Positions 18,718 to 27,782 of a stretch of DNA of 64,000 bases are shown piece after piece. Source of the DNA: JAOZTV01 sp965371805. Lineage in GTDB: Bacteria; Acidobacteriota; Aminicenantia; UBA2199. The notes under the pieces were generated by a model. The model was not told the DNA's origin. It ran no database searches and saw only the letters and a list, made by a program, of their open reading frames with translations. Both the position numbers and the translations under genes were made by a program. Every line of letters starts with the position of its first letter. The stretch's first letter is position 1. The DNA is taken from NCBI GenBank assembly GCA_965371805.1, contig CBDUZW010000003.1:115719-179718 (forward strand), in the 5' to 3' direction.

Positions 18718-19097
18718 AAGAGAAAACGTATTTAATATCTGCAGTTGCAACAAGATATGATATCCACCCTCAGACGCTAAGGCTTTATGAAAGAGAAGGT
18801 CTCCTAATCCCGACAAGATCTTCAGGGAACACAAGAATATACACAGAAAAGGATTTAGAAAAGCTTGAATCTATACTGAATTTATCTAGAGATATGGGGG
18901 TAAACCTTGCTGGAATTGAAATTATTTTTAATATGAAAGAAAAGATGAAAATTATGCAGGATGAATTTTCCAAATTCATTGAAGAATTAAAAAAGGAGTT
19001 TTCAGGAAAGGATGTATTATTTGAAGAGAAGAAAAATGCAATTGTCAAATTATCATCAACAAACTTAACACTTTTTAATAATGAGCCAAAAGACTAA
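18714..19097 (+). CDS. hspR: MerR-family heat-shock repressor, HspR-like
   Basis: A 127-aa regulator with a MerR winged helix at the N-terminus: Tyr-Asp-Ile-His-Pro-Gln-Thr-Leu-Arg-Leu-Tyr-Glu-Arg-Glu-Gly-Leu, then Arg-Ile-Tyr-Thr-Glu-Lys-Asp-Leu. The following Met-Gly-Val-Asn-Leu-Ala-Gly-Ile-Glu is typical of HspR. A Lys/Glu-rich helical tail replaces any cofactor-binding domain. HspR represses chaperone operons when DnaK is free. Coupling to dnaJ (4-nt overlap) supports autoregulation of this operon, although no perfect operator was found upstream. Confidence 0.85.
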   Translation: MKEKTYLISAVATRYDIHPQTLRLYEREGLLIPTRSSGNTRIYTEKDLEKLESILNLSRDMGVNLAGIEIIFNMKEKMKIMQDEFSKFIEELKKEFSGKDVLFEEKKNAIVKLSSTNLTLFNNEPKD

Positions 19098-19926
19098 TAA
19101 CTCAACGGATTCACTGAGTCTATATTTCCAGAAGATCAAAAAAATTCCAATACTAACTACAGAAGAGGAACGGAAACTGATAAAAGAGGCACAGAACGGA
19201 GATGAAAAATCATTTTCAAAACTAATTATTGCCAACCAGAGACTTGTTATTCGCGAAGCATTAAGATACTATTTTAAAAAGGATAACTTGCTTGATCTGA
19301 TAAATGAGGGGAACAAGGGTCTAATAGAAGCTTTAAAACGGTTTGACCTCTCAAGGGATAATAAGTTTTTCACCTATGCATTATGGTGGGTTAAAAGTGA
19401 GATAAGACAATATTTATCAAAAAACCAAAACCTGATCGCTCTTCCTGATATTTTCTATAACGATTATTTAAAATTCAAAAAGGCGAAATACAAACTCAAA
19501 AAATTAACCGGAAAAAAGCCAACTATAAAAGAGCTGGCTGAAGAGTTAAAGGTACCAGAAAAAAAAATAACCGTACTACTGTCAGTTCCAGATGAGATAC
19601 TCTCTCTTGATAAGGGAATAAAAGATGCAAACTCCCCAAAACTCTCCAACTTTATCCAGGATAAAAATGCTGATGATCCTGAAGAGTTAATGCAGACTCT
19701 GGCATTAAAAGATCTTATAAAATCAGATATCGAAGAGTTGAATGAAAAAGAGGAAATGGTTATAAAACTTAGATTTGGATTCGTAGCAAATGATCCTTTA
19801 AAACTGAGACAGATAGCAAAAATAATGAAGATGAGCCCTGAAGGAATAAGAAGAATTGAGAGTAAGGCGCTGAAAAAGCTAAAGCAAAATTTGAAGAAAA
19901 AAGGAATCTACGGAGTTTTAAATTGA
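19081..19926 (+). CDS. Sigma-70 family RNA polymerase sigma factor
   Basis: A 281-aa sigma factor starting 17 nt inside hspR. It has a region 1.2-like start (Ser-Leu-Tyr-Phe-Gln-Lys-Ile) and region 2 with Leu-Ile-Asn-Glu-Gly-Asn-Lys-Gly-Leu-Ile and Tyr-Ala-Leu-Trp-Trp-Val. Region 3 and region 4 follow (Glu-Lys-Glu-Glu-Met-Val-Ile-Lys-Leu-Arg-Phe-Gly-Phe, then a helix-turn-helix). It lacks region 1.1 and the large non-conserved insert, so it looks like a group 2/3 or RpoH-like alternative factor. Its overlap with hspR suggests heat-shock control; the regulon is unknown. Confidence 0.85.
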   Translation: MSQKTNNSTDSLSLYFQKIKKIPILTTEEERKLIKEAQNGDEKSFSKLIIANQRLVIREALRYYFKKDNLLDLINEGNKGLIEALKRFDLSRDNKFFTYALWWVKSEIRQYLSKNQNLIALPDIFYNDYLKFKKAKYKLKKLTGKKPTIKELAEELKVPEKKITVLLSVPDEILSLDKGIKDANSPKLSNFIQDKNADDPEELMQTLALKDLIKSDIEELNEKEEMVIKLRFGFVANDPLKLRQIAKIMKMSPEGIRRIESKALKKLKQNLKKKGIYGVLN

Positions 19927-20627
19927 ATAGATCAAAATGCAGTATATGTAAGGGAACTGGATGGATATTTACCCAAAGTGATGGAGCTGACAATGCCAGG
20001 CCTTGTGATTGCAAAAAAGAAGAGAGCGATTTTAATAGAGGTAAGAAGGCAAATATTCCAGAGAGGTTTCTAGCATCTGAACTTGAATATGCATTTATGC
20101 CTGACAAAAAAAATGACTCCCAGATAAAGACAAAGAGTAGAGTTGAGAGATTTGTAAAGGATTACCCTGCAATTGAAAAAGGATTACTACTTCAGGGAAA
20201 TGTTGGTCTCGGCAAAACCACTCTCTTATGTGCAATAGGATTTGAATTAATAAAAAGGAATTTTAATATATACTATATTGACTGGAATGATCTTACAAGA
20301 ATAATGGGTACTGGAGAAGATGCAGGATCAAGAGATTTCGGAAAAATAAGTCAATTGATAAATAAACTTGCAACTGTTGAACTGCTGCTTTTTGATGAAC
20401 TCGGTGCATCTAAAGTAAGTCCCTGGGTGTCAGATAATATTTATTATCTAATAAATAAAAGATATAATAATAAATTAACTACAATTTTCGCAACAAACTA
20501 TTTTGATACAGTATCAGACAATAAAGACACTTTGACCGATAGAGTTGGAGACAGAATTAGAAGCAGACTATTTGAAATGACAGAGCCTTTAATTATAAAA
20601 GGTTTTGACTATAGACATAAAGTATAA
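19923..20627 (+). CDS. DnaC/IstB-like AAA+ ATPase with zinc-binding N-terminus
   Basis: A 234-aa protein. The N-terminus carries Cys-x2-Cys-x-Gly-Thr-Gly-Trp and then Cys-Asp-Cys, a zinc-finger arrangement typical of DnaC/DnaI-like helicase loaders. A Walker A (Gly-Asn-Val-Gly-Leu-Gly-Lys-Thr-Thr, about 90-98) and a Walker B (Leu-Leu-Leu-Phe-Asp-Glu-Leu-Gly) follow. Asn-Tyr and Arg residues near the end fit sensor and arginine-finger positions. It overlaps the sigma factor gene by 4 nt. It may load the replicative helicase; no transposase neighbour suggests an IstB role. Confidence 0.75.
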   Translation: MNRSKCSICKGTGWIFTQSDGADNARPCDCKKEESDFNRGKKANIPERFLASELEYAFMPDKKNDSQIKTKSRVERFVKDYPAIEKGLLLQGNVGLGKTTLLCAIGFELIKRNFNIYYIDWNDLTRIMGTGEDAGSRDFGKISQLINKLATVELLLFDELGASKVSPWVSDNIYYLINKRYNNKLTTIFATNYFDTVSDNKDTLTDRVGDRIRSRLFEMTEPLIIKGFDYRHKV

Positions 20628-20637
20628 AGGAGAAATT

Positions 20638-21627
20638 ATGGATCAGGACATCACATTTATTAATGAGAAAATTAAGGAGGAAAGCCTTCTTGTTGACAGG
20701 ATAATATTAGAAATGGAAAAGGTTATCATCGGGCAGAGACCTTTGCTTGAAAGAATGGTCATCGGACTATTAACTTCCGGACATATCCTTATTGAAGGCG
20801 TACCGGGACTAGCAAAAACACTTGCGATTAAAACCCTTTCAGAGGTTCTGAATTTAAACTTTTCCAGAATTCAATTTACTCCGGATCTACTCCCTGCAGA
20901 TCTTACCGGCACCCTTGTATTTAATCCAAAAACCACAGATTTTCATATAAAAAAGGGACCTGTTTTTGCAAACCTTATCCTTGCAGACGAGATAAATAGA
21001 GCCCCGGCAAAAGTTCAGAGTGCTCTATTAGAAGCAATGCAGGAAAAGCAGATTACAATTGGAGATGAAACCCTGAGTCTGGACAAACCTTTTATGGTAA
21101 TGGCTACTCAAAACCCAATTGAACAGGAAGGAACCTATCCTCTTCCTGAAGCGCAGATCGACCGTTTTCTATTAAAAATAAAGGTAGATTATCCATCAAA
21201 AGAAGAAGAGAAAGCTATCGTTAAAAGAATGACGGGTTATAACTCGATACCAGTTTCTAAAGTATGTGAAAAAGCGGATATTTTTAGAATGCATGATTCA
21301 TATAAAATGGTATATATGGATGACAAGATCCATGATTATATAATTGACCTTGTATTTGCTACAAGGGAACCTGAAAAAGCTGGTCTTTCAAAATTAAAAA
21401 ATCTTATTGAATTTGGCGCTTCTCCAAGGGCATCAATTGGGCTGACAGAGGCTGCAAAAGCATTAGCTTTTATAAGAAGAAGAGGATATGTTACCCCGGA
21501 AGATGTTAAGTTAATAGGAAGGGATGTATTAAGACATAGAATTATTCTCTCATATGAAGCTGAAGCTGAAGATATGACCAGCGATGATGTTATTACTGAA
21601 ATTTTCAATAATGTTATAGTTCCATAG
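20638..21627 (+). CDS. MoxR-family AAA+ ATPase
   Basis: A 329-aa MoxR ATPase. Visible motifs are Val-Ile-Ile-Gly-Gln, Walker A Gly-Val-Pro-Gly-Leu-Ala-Lys-Thr, Gln-Phe-Thr-Pro-Asp-Leu-Leu-Pro-Ala-Asp, and Asp-Glu-Ile-Asn-Arg-Ala-Pro-Ala-Lys-Val-Gln. Ala-Thr-Gln-Asn-Pro-Ile-Glu-Gln-Glu-Gly-Thr-Tyr-Pro-Leu-Pro-Glu-Ala-Gln completes the signature. I chose the ATG at 20638 because AAAGGAG sits just upstream; a longer frame from 20605 would overlap the previous gene. MoxR proteins act as chaperones for assembling other complexes, usually with DUF58/VWA partners, which are absent here. Confidence 0.92.
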   Translation: MDQDITFINEKIKEESLLVDRIILEMEKVIIGQRPLLERMVIGLLTSGHILIEGVPGLAKTLAIKTLSEVLNLNFSRIQFTPDLLPADLTGTLVFNPKTTDFHIKKGPVFANLILADEINRAPAKVQSALLEAMQEKQITIGDETLSLDKPFMVMATQNPIEQEGTYPLPEAQIDRFLLKIKVDYPSKEEEKAIVKRMTGYNSIPVSKVCEKADIFRMHDSYKMVYMDDKIHDYIIDLVFATREPEKAGLSKLKNLIEFGASPRASIGLTEAAKALAFIRRRGYVTPEDVKLIGRDVLRHRIILSYEAEAEDMTSDDVITEIFNNVIVP

Positions 21628-21633
21628 GAGATT

Positions 21634-22050
21634 ATGATGGGAAAAAAAAAGAAGGGACTATTGAAGAAGGTCAATCCGGAAAAATCCAATAAAATGATAT
21701 ATGCCGTTCTTGTGGGAGTATTTTTCCTGTTTATGATTGCCGTTGCTTTTGTTTTAAATGAAGATAAAAAAAGAGCGGAAGATCCAGTATTGACTACACA
21801 GAAAGTTCTAAAAGAATCTGATGAAATAATTGATGCAAAAATCAATAAGGATAATCCAAACTTATTAAATATTATTATTAAAGCAAAAAGTAAAGAAGTA
21901 ATGAAATTTATAAAAACGGAAGGAATTGAACTTTCTAAAATAAAAAGAAAAATTGAATTTGAAATAATTATATCTATAATGAAGTTTGAAAATGAAGTAT
22001 ATTCTTTGAAACTAAAGGATGGAGATATAACAAACTTTAAAAGCATATGA
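21634..22050 (+). CDS. Single-pass membrane protein, unknown function
   Basis: A 138-aa protein with a Lys-rich N-terminus, one membrane helix at about residues 21-42, and a soluble C-terminal region of about 95 residues presumably outside the cytoplasm. Two adjacent ATGs (21634, 21637) follow a GGAG. It is wedged in the operon between moxR (6-nt gap) and the radical SAM gene (4-nt overlap). The layout resembles FliL-like proteins, but no convincing family signature is present. Confidence 0.6.
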   Translation: MMGKKKKGLLKKVNPEKSNKMIYAVLVGVFFLFMIAVAFVLNEDKKRAEDPVLTTQKVLKESDEIIDAKINKDNPNLLNIIIKAKSKEVMKFIKTEGIELSKIKRKIEFEIIISIMKFENEVYSLKLKDGDITNFKSI

Positions 22051-22982
22051 TCAAATATACTACACAAAAGGGACAATTTATTAAAAGGTGTCCCTGTTCC
22101 CCGGAAGCTGTTTCATGTGGATATTTCAACATTAACCTTCACACTGGATGCCCATACGATTGCTCTTATTGCATTTTACAGACATATCTTGAAACTAAAG
22201 AACCTGTGTTTTTTACAAATTTTGACAAATTGATATCTGAATTAGACGAGCGTTCAAAAACTGAGCAATATATGCGTATAGGAACCGGTGAACTATCCGA
22301 TTCTCTTGCATATGATGGAGAAACAAATTATTCAACAAAAATATTAAAGATATTTTCAGAGTATCCCGACATTCTTTTTGAATTTAAAACAAAATCCTCA
22401 AACATTGAAAACCTGATCAAGTTTGGAAATATAAAGAAAAATATTATCATTGCATGGTCATTAAACCCAAAAACTATCATTGAAAATGAAGAACACTTTA
22501 CCCATTCTTTAAAAAAAAGATTGGAGGCTCTAAATATAGTTCAGCAGGAAGGATTTAAAATTGCAATTCATTTCGACCCTCTTATATTTTTTGATAACTG
22601 GAAACATGAATATAGAGAATTAATACTGGAAATATCAAAATACCTGGATCCTTCAAATGTTGCATGGTGGAGTTTAGGGGCTTTACGGTTTCCATCCTCT
22701 CTTAAAGACCATATATTCAGACATAAAAAATCAATTCTCTTTGAAGGAGAACTAATCAAGGGCTATGATGGGAAATATAGATATTTTAAACCTCAGAGAA
22801 CCGAAATGTTTTTATTTGTGAAGAAACAAATTGAAGCGATCATATCAAAAGATTTACCAATATATTTATGTATGGAAGATGAAGAGGTTTGGGAGGAAGT
22901 TTTCCCAAATATCAAAGCGGATCAGTTTACAATTAATAAATATCTCTATGAGTCTGCCTTATTTCACAAAATCAAAAAATAA
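22047..22982 (+). CDS. Radical SAM protein, spore photoproduct lyase-like
   Basis: A 311-aa protein with the Cys35-x3-Cys39-x2-Cys42 cluster motif (Cys-Pro-Tyr-Asp-Cys-Ser-Tyr-Cys). Upstream is an extra Cys-Pro-Cys-Ser-Pro segment. The later Ile-Gly-Thr-Gly-Glu-Leu-Ser-Asp-Ser-Leu, the Trp-Ser-Leu-Asn-Pro strand and His-Phe-Asp-Pro-Leu match the SPL group. SplB repairs thymine spore photoproduct, but non-spore-formers carry homologues of uncertain substrate. It overlaps the upstream membrane-protein gene by 4 nt and ends the dnaJ operon. A weak hairpin, CAATCA-TT-TGATTG at 23003-23016, precedes a T-run beyond its stop. Confidence 0.8.
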   Translation: MIKYTTQKGQFIKRCPCSPEAVSCGYFNINLHTGCPYDCSYCILQTYLETKEPVFFTNFDKLISELDERSKTEQYMRIGTGELSDSLAYDGETNYSTKILKIFSEYPDILFEFKTKSSNIENLIKFGNIKKNIIIAWSLNPKTIIENEEHFTHSLKKRLEALNIVQQEGFKIAIHFDPLIFFDNWKHEYRELILEISKYLDPSNVAWWSLGALRFPSSLKDHIFRHKKSILFEGELIKGYDGKYRYFKPQRTEMFLFVKKQIEAIISKDLPIYLCMEDEEVWEEVFPNIKADQFTINKYLYESALFHKIKK

Positions 22983-23026
22983 TTTCTTTAACAACATATA
23001 TCCAATCATTTGATTGTTCTACTTTT

Positions 23027-23881
23027 TTATTTGTTTTTGTGTTCCTTTTTGAACCACTTTTTATCACCATACAATTCTGTTACACATGAAGGACACATAC
23101 TATGAGTAAACTTTGATTCTGATCGACTCTCTATATACTTTTCAATGACTGTCCATGATTCCTGGTTTTCAGGTTGTGAGTCAGGTTCCCTGATCTTCTT
23201 ACAATTTGAACATATTGGGAGGATATTTTCAAGATGAGCAATATAGTCAGAAGCTTGCTTTAACTGCCTTAATTTAATTATTAAAAAATATCCAAAGACC
23301 ATTAATACTGAAAAATGTGTGATATATAGCAAAATATTAATCTCACGATTATTTGCCTCTGCATTATGCTGCATCATAGATACTGCCTTATCCATCTCAT
23401 TTAAAACATTCATATTATTATTGATAATATATGATAAGGCTTCTAAATCTTTATTTCCAATGTATTTAGTAATATTTGATTTGAGAGGTTTCCAAAACGT
23501 AATTACCTTTTGTAATTGAATTTTGGTCGATTGATTACCCATCTCAGGCAATTGTACTTCTTGATTAAAATTTAGATCACTTGGTGCCATTCCGCCATCA
23601 GTTAATGAATATAGAGTCAGATCAAATAATTTAATCGTTCTAAAAAGATCACTCTTCTTAAATGTGTCATTAGAATATAATAAAATTTCCTTTGTCAGTT
23701 TTTGTATCAGCATTCTCTGCCGGCCTGCAAGATTGATCCTTACTCCATCCGAGCTCTGTATTCCAGCTATTTTCAAATGAAGTAAAATTGCACTAAGTAT
23801 AAGAAAAAATAATAAAATAAAGATTAATAAAGTCCTCTTAGATCTATTTTTTGTTTGTGTAATACCATCTATGTTCTTCAT
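23027..23881 (-). CDS. Membrane sensor with PilJ-type domain and Cys-rich tail
   Basis: A 284-aa protein. A first membrane helix spans about residues 17-36. A periplasmic four-helix segment follows, beginning with Arg-Ile-Asn-Leu-Ala-Gly-Arg-Gln-Arg-Met-Leu, as in PilJ/type IV pili methyl-accepting N-terminal domains. The second membrane helix is near 185-203. The cytoplasmic tail has Cys-Ser-Asn-Cys-Lys-Lys-Ile-Arg and later Cys-Pro-Ser-Cys. This Cys2-Cys2 module often ends histidine kinases or GGDEF proteins, but no kinase, HAMP or cyclase domain is present. It may be a truncated or scaffold sensor. Confidence 0.65.
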   Translation of the reverse strand: MKNIDGITQTKNRSKRTLLIFILLFFLILSAILLHLKIAGIQSSDGVRINLAGRQRMLIQKLTKEILLYSNDTFKKSDLFRTIKLFDLTLYSLTDGGMAPSDLNFNQEVQLPEMGNQSTKIQLQKVITFWKPLKSNITKYIGNKDLEALSYIINNNMNVLNEMDKAVSMMQHNAEANNREINILLYITHFSVLMVFGYFLIIKLRQLKQASDYIAHLENILPICSNCKKIREPDSQPENQESWTVIEKYIESRSESKFTHSMCPSCVTELYGDKKWFKKEHKNK

Positions 23882-24133
23882 GTATTCTCCAATAATATAA
23901 GCTTAAAATATTCAATAATGTTAAATATAAACATAAAAACTTTAATCCTTAGAGTATCATAATTAATTTGTTTCCTCAACTTAAATTCCTGAATATATAT
24001 TTGTATTAGATTGACAAACACATATTTATAAACTAATGGGAAATGCTTTTTTTACTAGAGACTTCCAAATAATTTAATACTAATACAAATTGAATTTTTG
24101 TATGAGGTTCTTTTGGTTATAATGAAATAAGAA

Positions 24134-24160
24134 CAGGCCTCCCGGAAGCCGGGAGACCTG
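24134..24160 (-). terminator. Rho-independent terminator of the M16 protease gene
   Basis: A 12-bp stem with one wobble or mismatch around a 3-nt loop (CAGGCCTCCCGG / CCGGGAGACCTG) sits 12 nt beyond the stop codon at 24172. It is far more GC-rich than its surroundings. T-rich sequence flanks both sides, so it could work in both directions. Confidence 0.8.
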
Positions 24161-24171
24161 ATTTTACTTTT

Positions 24172-27100
24172 TTAATCTTTTGCTTTTATTAATTTTGTAA
24201 ATATGTCTTTAGATTCCTTGATTTTTTTTTCATTTCCAAAAACACAGTAATAATTCTTACTAAGGATATCTTCAATCATTTTCATCATTCCATTAATATC
24301 CTCAGGTGTTGTTGAAAGGATATCTTTTCGCACCTGTTGAACATTCGCTTTTGATATATTCTCATAATAGTTATTGAGGGCAGAATTACCCTTCATTTTT
24401 GCGGTATAAGGACGTTCAAACTTTGATAAGGTTCCAATGATATATCCACTCATACTTTTTTTATCCACTTTAAAGTTCTTAAGATAATCTGTTGTTTTTT
24501 TATAGATTTCCAATGTTTTTTTCAGATTAGGATCCCTGTAAGAGCCAAAATAGACCATCCCATCATCATTAATCCCGCAAAACCCACCATAGGCACCACC
24601 CATGACACGGACTTTTTTATGAAGATAGTCTGTAGATAGAATTTTTGTGAGAACAGCCATTTTACCTGAATATTTATAGCCCAGATCTTTATAATTGAAT
24701 CCCTGCAATACATACTGAACCTTCGATGTGGAGGTTATTCCCTCATTTTTATTATCAAATTTAAATTGATACTTCTGCACTTCAGGTTTCTCATCACTAA
24801 GTGCTGCCACAAATCCTTTCATTTCATTTTGAAATGTTTTGATATCTTTTTCTGCAGCTGTCACTGATACTTCCAGATTGGATTTGGTAAATATAATTTT
24901 TGCGACCTCTTCAAGTTTTTTGATAATATCATCTGAATTTTTATCAAAATTCCTGGTAAGTGCAGTAATAAACTTAGTATAGGATAAGCCTCTAGTCAGT
25001 TCACTATATTTACCCGATATGGAATAATAGGAGCTTAGTCTTGTCATTGCAACCCCTATACCATTATAATTCATCTGAGCCTCTAGATTAGCCTGATGAC
25101 GGTCAAGAACTTCCTTTAATCTTTTTTTATCATTAAACTTTGAATTATTGGTCAATTCAATACAGAGCTTGACAAACTCCTTTATCTTATAATTCATAAC
25201 CTTACCACTGAGAAGTACCTTGGGCAGAATGTCATTCATATCACGGTTTTTCTGGTAGGTTCTTAAAGAAGTATTTATCCCGCCTGTGTGAAGGTTTATC
25301 TCTTTATTTAAATCTCCATAAGAAAAATTATCAGAGTTTAACTGGCCCAAAACATTTGTTAGCAGAGCTGCATATGGAATCAGTTTCTGAGGAATAGTTG
25401 AAGCATTAAAAAGGGCTTTTACATAAACAATTTCTTTAGAAAAAACAGGATAGTTCAAATATTTTGTCCCTTCAAAATCTTTTTCAGAAATCTTAAAATA
25501 ATTAACCCTTGGAGCGATATCTTTAATTTCAAGATAAGGCATTTTTGCTAGAGCTTCTTTAGAATTTGGCTGTTTTTGATACTCTTTTAACTCTTCTGTC
25601 TCTTTTACCAGCTGTTCAAGCTGTTCTTTTGACAGAGTTTTTTTGTATTCAGCCAATTCCATTTTGATTTTTTCAATATTCTCTTCCATAAGTCCTTTTT
25701 TTGGCTTTAGCATAGTGAATACCGAATGAGTGTTATTTAATATCTTCTCCTGAATAAGTTTCTCGAAATACCCTGTATCGATAGCTTTTCTCAAGGCAAT
25801 CAATTGAGGTTTATAGGATATGGTAAGAAAAGGATCTTCAGCATACATCCAACCAGTCAAGGCATTAAAACCAATAATTAATCCATTTAATCCAGCCCTG
25901 GGTTCTCTTAGATTGAATTCCATACGGTTGATATAACCTTGTACAACTTTTTTATCTAATCCCTCTTTTGCAACTTTTTCTAAAGTTTTAAATATAATCT
26001 GCTTTAGTTTTTCTTTATCCTCTGGATTGGCTTTTTCAACAGTTATGGAGAAGGACATCTGTTTTGAATTGCTGTTATAACAAGTATATTCCTTCCCAAT
26101 ACCGGCATCCTGTAAAGCTCGCCTGACCGGGGAATCTGTAAAGTTCACAAGAGCATAGGATAAAATATTCATAGCCATACTGAGTTTTCTGTTCTTGCCT
26201 TTTCCAGACATGAAACTGAGATTAAAATAAGTCTTACCCTTATCCTTCCCTGATTTTGATAGAGGATATTCCGCAACCACCTCTTTCATTTTTTCAAAAG
26301 GTTTCTGCATTTTTATTTCTGAATCAACCTTGATCTTATCAAATTTAGATAAATATTCTCTATTGATAAATTCCAATTCATCCATCACCGGATAGTCTCC
26401 ATATACCATTATATATGAGTTTGAAGGATGGTAATACCGGTCATGAAATGCTTTGAAATTTTCATAAGTTAATTTTGGAATAGCTGTGGGATATCCACCT
26501 GAAGACAAACCATAACATGTATCTGGAAACATATTCTTATCAACAACATATCCTAATTCTCTTTCCGGAGATGAGAAAGATCCTTTCATCTCATTATATA
26601 CAACTCCCTTATAAGTAAGAGGACCATCAATAGAGTCCAGTTCATAATGCCACCCTTCCTGTTTAAAAATTCGTGAGTCCTCTTTCATCAGGGGAAAGAA
26701 AACAGCATCAAGATATACATGCATAAGGTTTTTGTAATCCTTTTTATTCCTGCTTGAAACTGGATAAGTCGTTACATCACTTCCAGTCATCGCATTTAAA
26801 AAAGTTTTTAATGATGCTTTACTTAATTCATCAAAGGGGCTCTTTACCGGAAAATTCTTTGACCCATTCAATACAGAATGTTCAAGTATATGAGGGGTAC
26901 CGCTATCTGAAAGAGGCGGGGTTTTAAATGCAATATTAAAACTGTTATTATCATCATCTGCCTCAATTTTTAACAATCTCGCTCCACTCTTCTGATGCTC
27001 AAAAAGTTTTCCCACTGCATCATACTCAGTGATCTTCTGTTCTTTAATAAATTTAAAACCATGGTAAACTTTGCCAATTTCAAATGCTGCCTTTACTTCT

Positions 27101-27207
27101 TTTTTGACATCTTTTGTCTCTTTTTTAGCTGCCTGCCCGCAATAGAATAACATTGAAATGAAAACAGCTAAAATGGTAAACATAGATAATACTCTAAATT
27201 TTTTCAT
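24172..27207 (-). CDS. M16C (PreP-like) zinc metalloprotease, exported
   Basis: A 1011-aa insulinase-family protease. The inverted zinc motif is His106-Ile-Leu-Glu-His110, with the third ligand probably Glu206 in Tyr-Asn-Glu-Met-Lys-Gly. The length and N-terminal active half plus inactive C-terminal half match the presequence protease (M16C) group, which degrades peptides inside a closed chamber. The N-terminus is a hydrophobic signal reaching Phe-Tyr-Cys23, possibly a lipoprotein, so it likely acts in the periplasm or at the outer membrane. RBS AAGGAG is well placed. It is monocistronic, with its own terminator. Confidence 0.9.
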   Translation of the reverse strand: MKKFRVLSMFTILAVFISMLFYCGQAAKKETKDVKKEVKAAFEIGKVYHGFKFIKEQKITEYDAVGKLFEHQKSGARLLKIEADDDNNSFNIAFKTPPLSDSGTPHILEHSVLNGSKNFPVKSPFDELSKASLKTFLNAMTGSDVTTYPVSSRNKKDYKNLMHVYLDAVFFPLMKEDSRIFKQEGWHYELDSIDGPLTYKGVVYNEMKGSFSSPERELGYVVDKNMFPDTCYGLSSGGYPTAIPKLTYENFKAFHDRYYHPSNSYIMVYGDYPVMDELEFINREYLSKFDKIKVDSEIKMQKPFEKMKEVVAEYPLSKSGKDKGKTYFNLSFMSGKGKNRKLSMAMNILSYALVNFTDSPVRRALQDAGIGKEYTCYNSNSKQMSFSITVEKANPEDKEKLKQIIFKTLEKVAKEGLDKKVVQGYINRMEFNLREPRAGLNGLIIGFNALTGWMYAEDPFLTISYKPQLIALRKAIDTGYFEKLIQEKILNNTHSVFTMLKPKKGLMEENIEKIKMELAEYKKTLSKEQLEQLVKETEELKEYQKQPNSKEALAKMPYLEIKDIAPRVNYFKISEKDFEGTKYLNYPVFSKEIVYVKALFNASTIPQKLIPYAALLTNVLGQLNSDNFSYGDLNKEINLHTGGINTSLRTYQKNRDMNDILPKVLLSGKVMNYKIKEFVKLCIELTNNSKFNDKKRLKEVLDRHQANLEAQMNYNGIGVAMTRLSSYYSISGKYSELTRGLSYTKFITALTRNFDKNSDDIIKKLEEVAKIIFTKSNLEVSVTAAEKDIKTFQNEMKGFVAALSDEKPEVQKYQFKFDNKNEGITSTSKVQYVLQGFNYKDLGYKYSGKMAVLTKILSTDYLHKKVRVMGGAYGGFCGINDDGMVYFGSYRDPNLKKTLEIYKKTTDYLKNFKVDKKSMSGYIIGTLSKFERPYTAKMKGNSALNNYYENISKANVQQVRKDILSTTPEDINGMMKMIEDILSKNYYCVFGNEKKIKESKDIFTKLIKAKD

Positions 27208-27334
27208 TAATTTCTCCTTAAGTGATTATGATCATCTATTTTAGTTAAAAAGAAAAATTATTTCAATAAAAAACACAATTAATTTTTTATTTTAACAATT
27301 TTTTTAAAGAAAAAAAAAGTTTAAAAATAATTAA

Positions 27335-27598
27335 CTACATTATTTCGAATAATTCAGATGCTATTTTTGCAGAGACTCTTTTATAGATTAAGTCCTTCAC
27401 AATAATTTTTTTGATAAATCCGCCGGAATTAATTGTTACCTGATCACCAATTTTTAAAATTTTAGCGGATTTACACTTTTTTTTACCAACCATTATATTT
27501 CCATTTTCGCATGCTATCTGAGCTTTAGTTCTAGTCTTAAACAATCTAACTGACCATAACCACTTATCAATTCTTACTCCATCTATTTTTTCATCCAT
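27335..27598 (-). CDS. S4-domain RNA-binding protein, Hsp15-like
   Basis: An 87-aa protein with an S4 domain starting at residue 8: Arg-Ile-Asp-Lys-Trp-Leu-Trp-Ser-Val-Arg-Leu-Phe-Lys-Thr-Arg-Thr-Lys-Ala, followed by Gly-Asn-Ile-Met-Val-Gly. This matches the Hsp15/HslR family, which rescues stalled 50S subunits carrying peptidyl-tRNA. It is shorter than E. coli Hsp15 and lacks the basic C-terminal tail. Confidence 0.85.
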   Translation of the reverse strand: MDEKIDGVRIDKWLWSVRLFKTRTKAQIACENGNIMVGKKKCKSAKILKIGDQVTINSGGFIKKIIVKDLIYKRVSAKIASELFEIM

Positions 27599-27730
27599 AA
27601 ACCAATTTTATAACATTAAAAAGAAAAAAACAAACAAAAATAATATAATGTAACAGAGCTGTTCTATATGAAAACTTTCCTCTTCTTTTTGTTCATCCTT
27701 ATATTTATTTTATAACACAAAAAAATGCCA

Positions 27731-27766
27731 ATTACATGAACTTTTGTAATTTCGTTACGTATTACA
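27731..27766 (+). promoter_or_regulatory. Array of ATTACA/TGTAAT boxes, candidate RHH operator
   Basis: Three boxes lie just upstream of the ribbon-helix-helix gene: ATTACA at 27731-27736, TGTAAT at 27745-27750 and ATTACA at 27761-27766. They form two inverted pairs with spacers of 8 and 10 nt. Ribbon-helix-helix proteins typically bind such short repeated half-sites, so autoregulation is plausible. Confidence 0.4.
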
Positions 27767-27782
27767 TACTGGAGGCAATAAA

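Noticed and set aside
21336..22076. 246-codon minus-strand frame opposite the MoxR and membrane-protein genes.
   Set aside because: Its hydrophobic appearance comes from reverse reading of Lys/Glu codons; both plus-strand genes have RBSs and fit the operon.
24002..24040. TTGACA in the gap upstream of the PilJ-like sensor, as a plus-strand promoter.
   Set aside because: The nearest -10-like sequence is at the wrong spacing and no plus-strand gene follows before the terminator.
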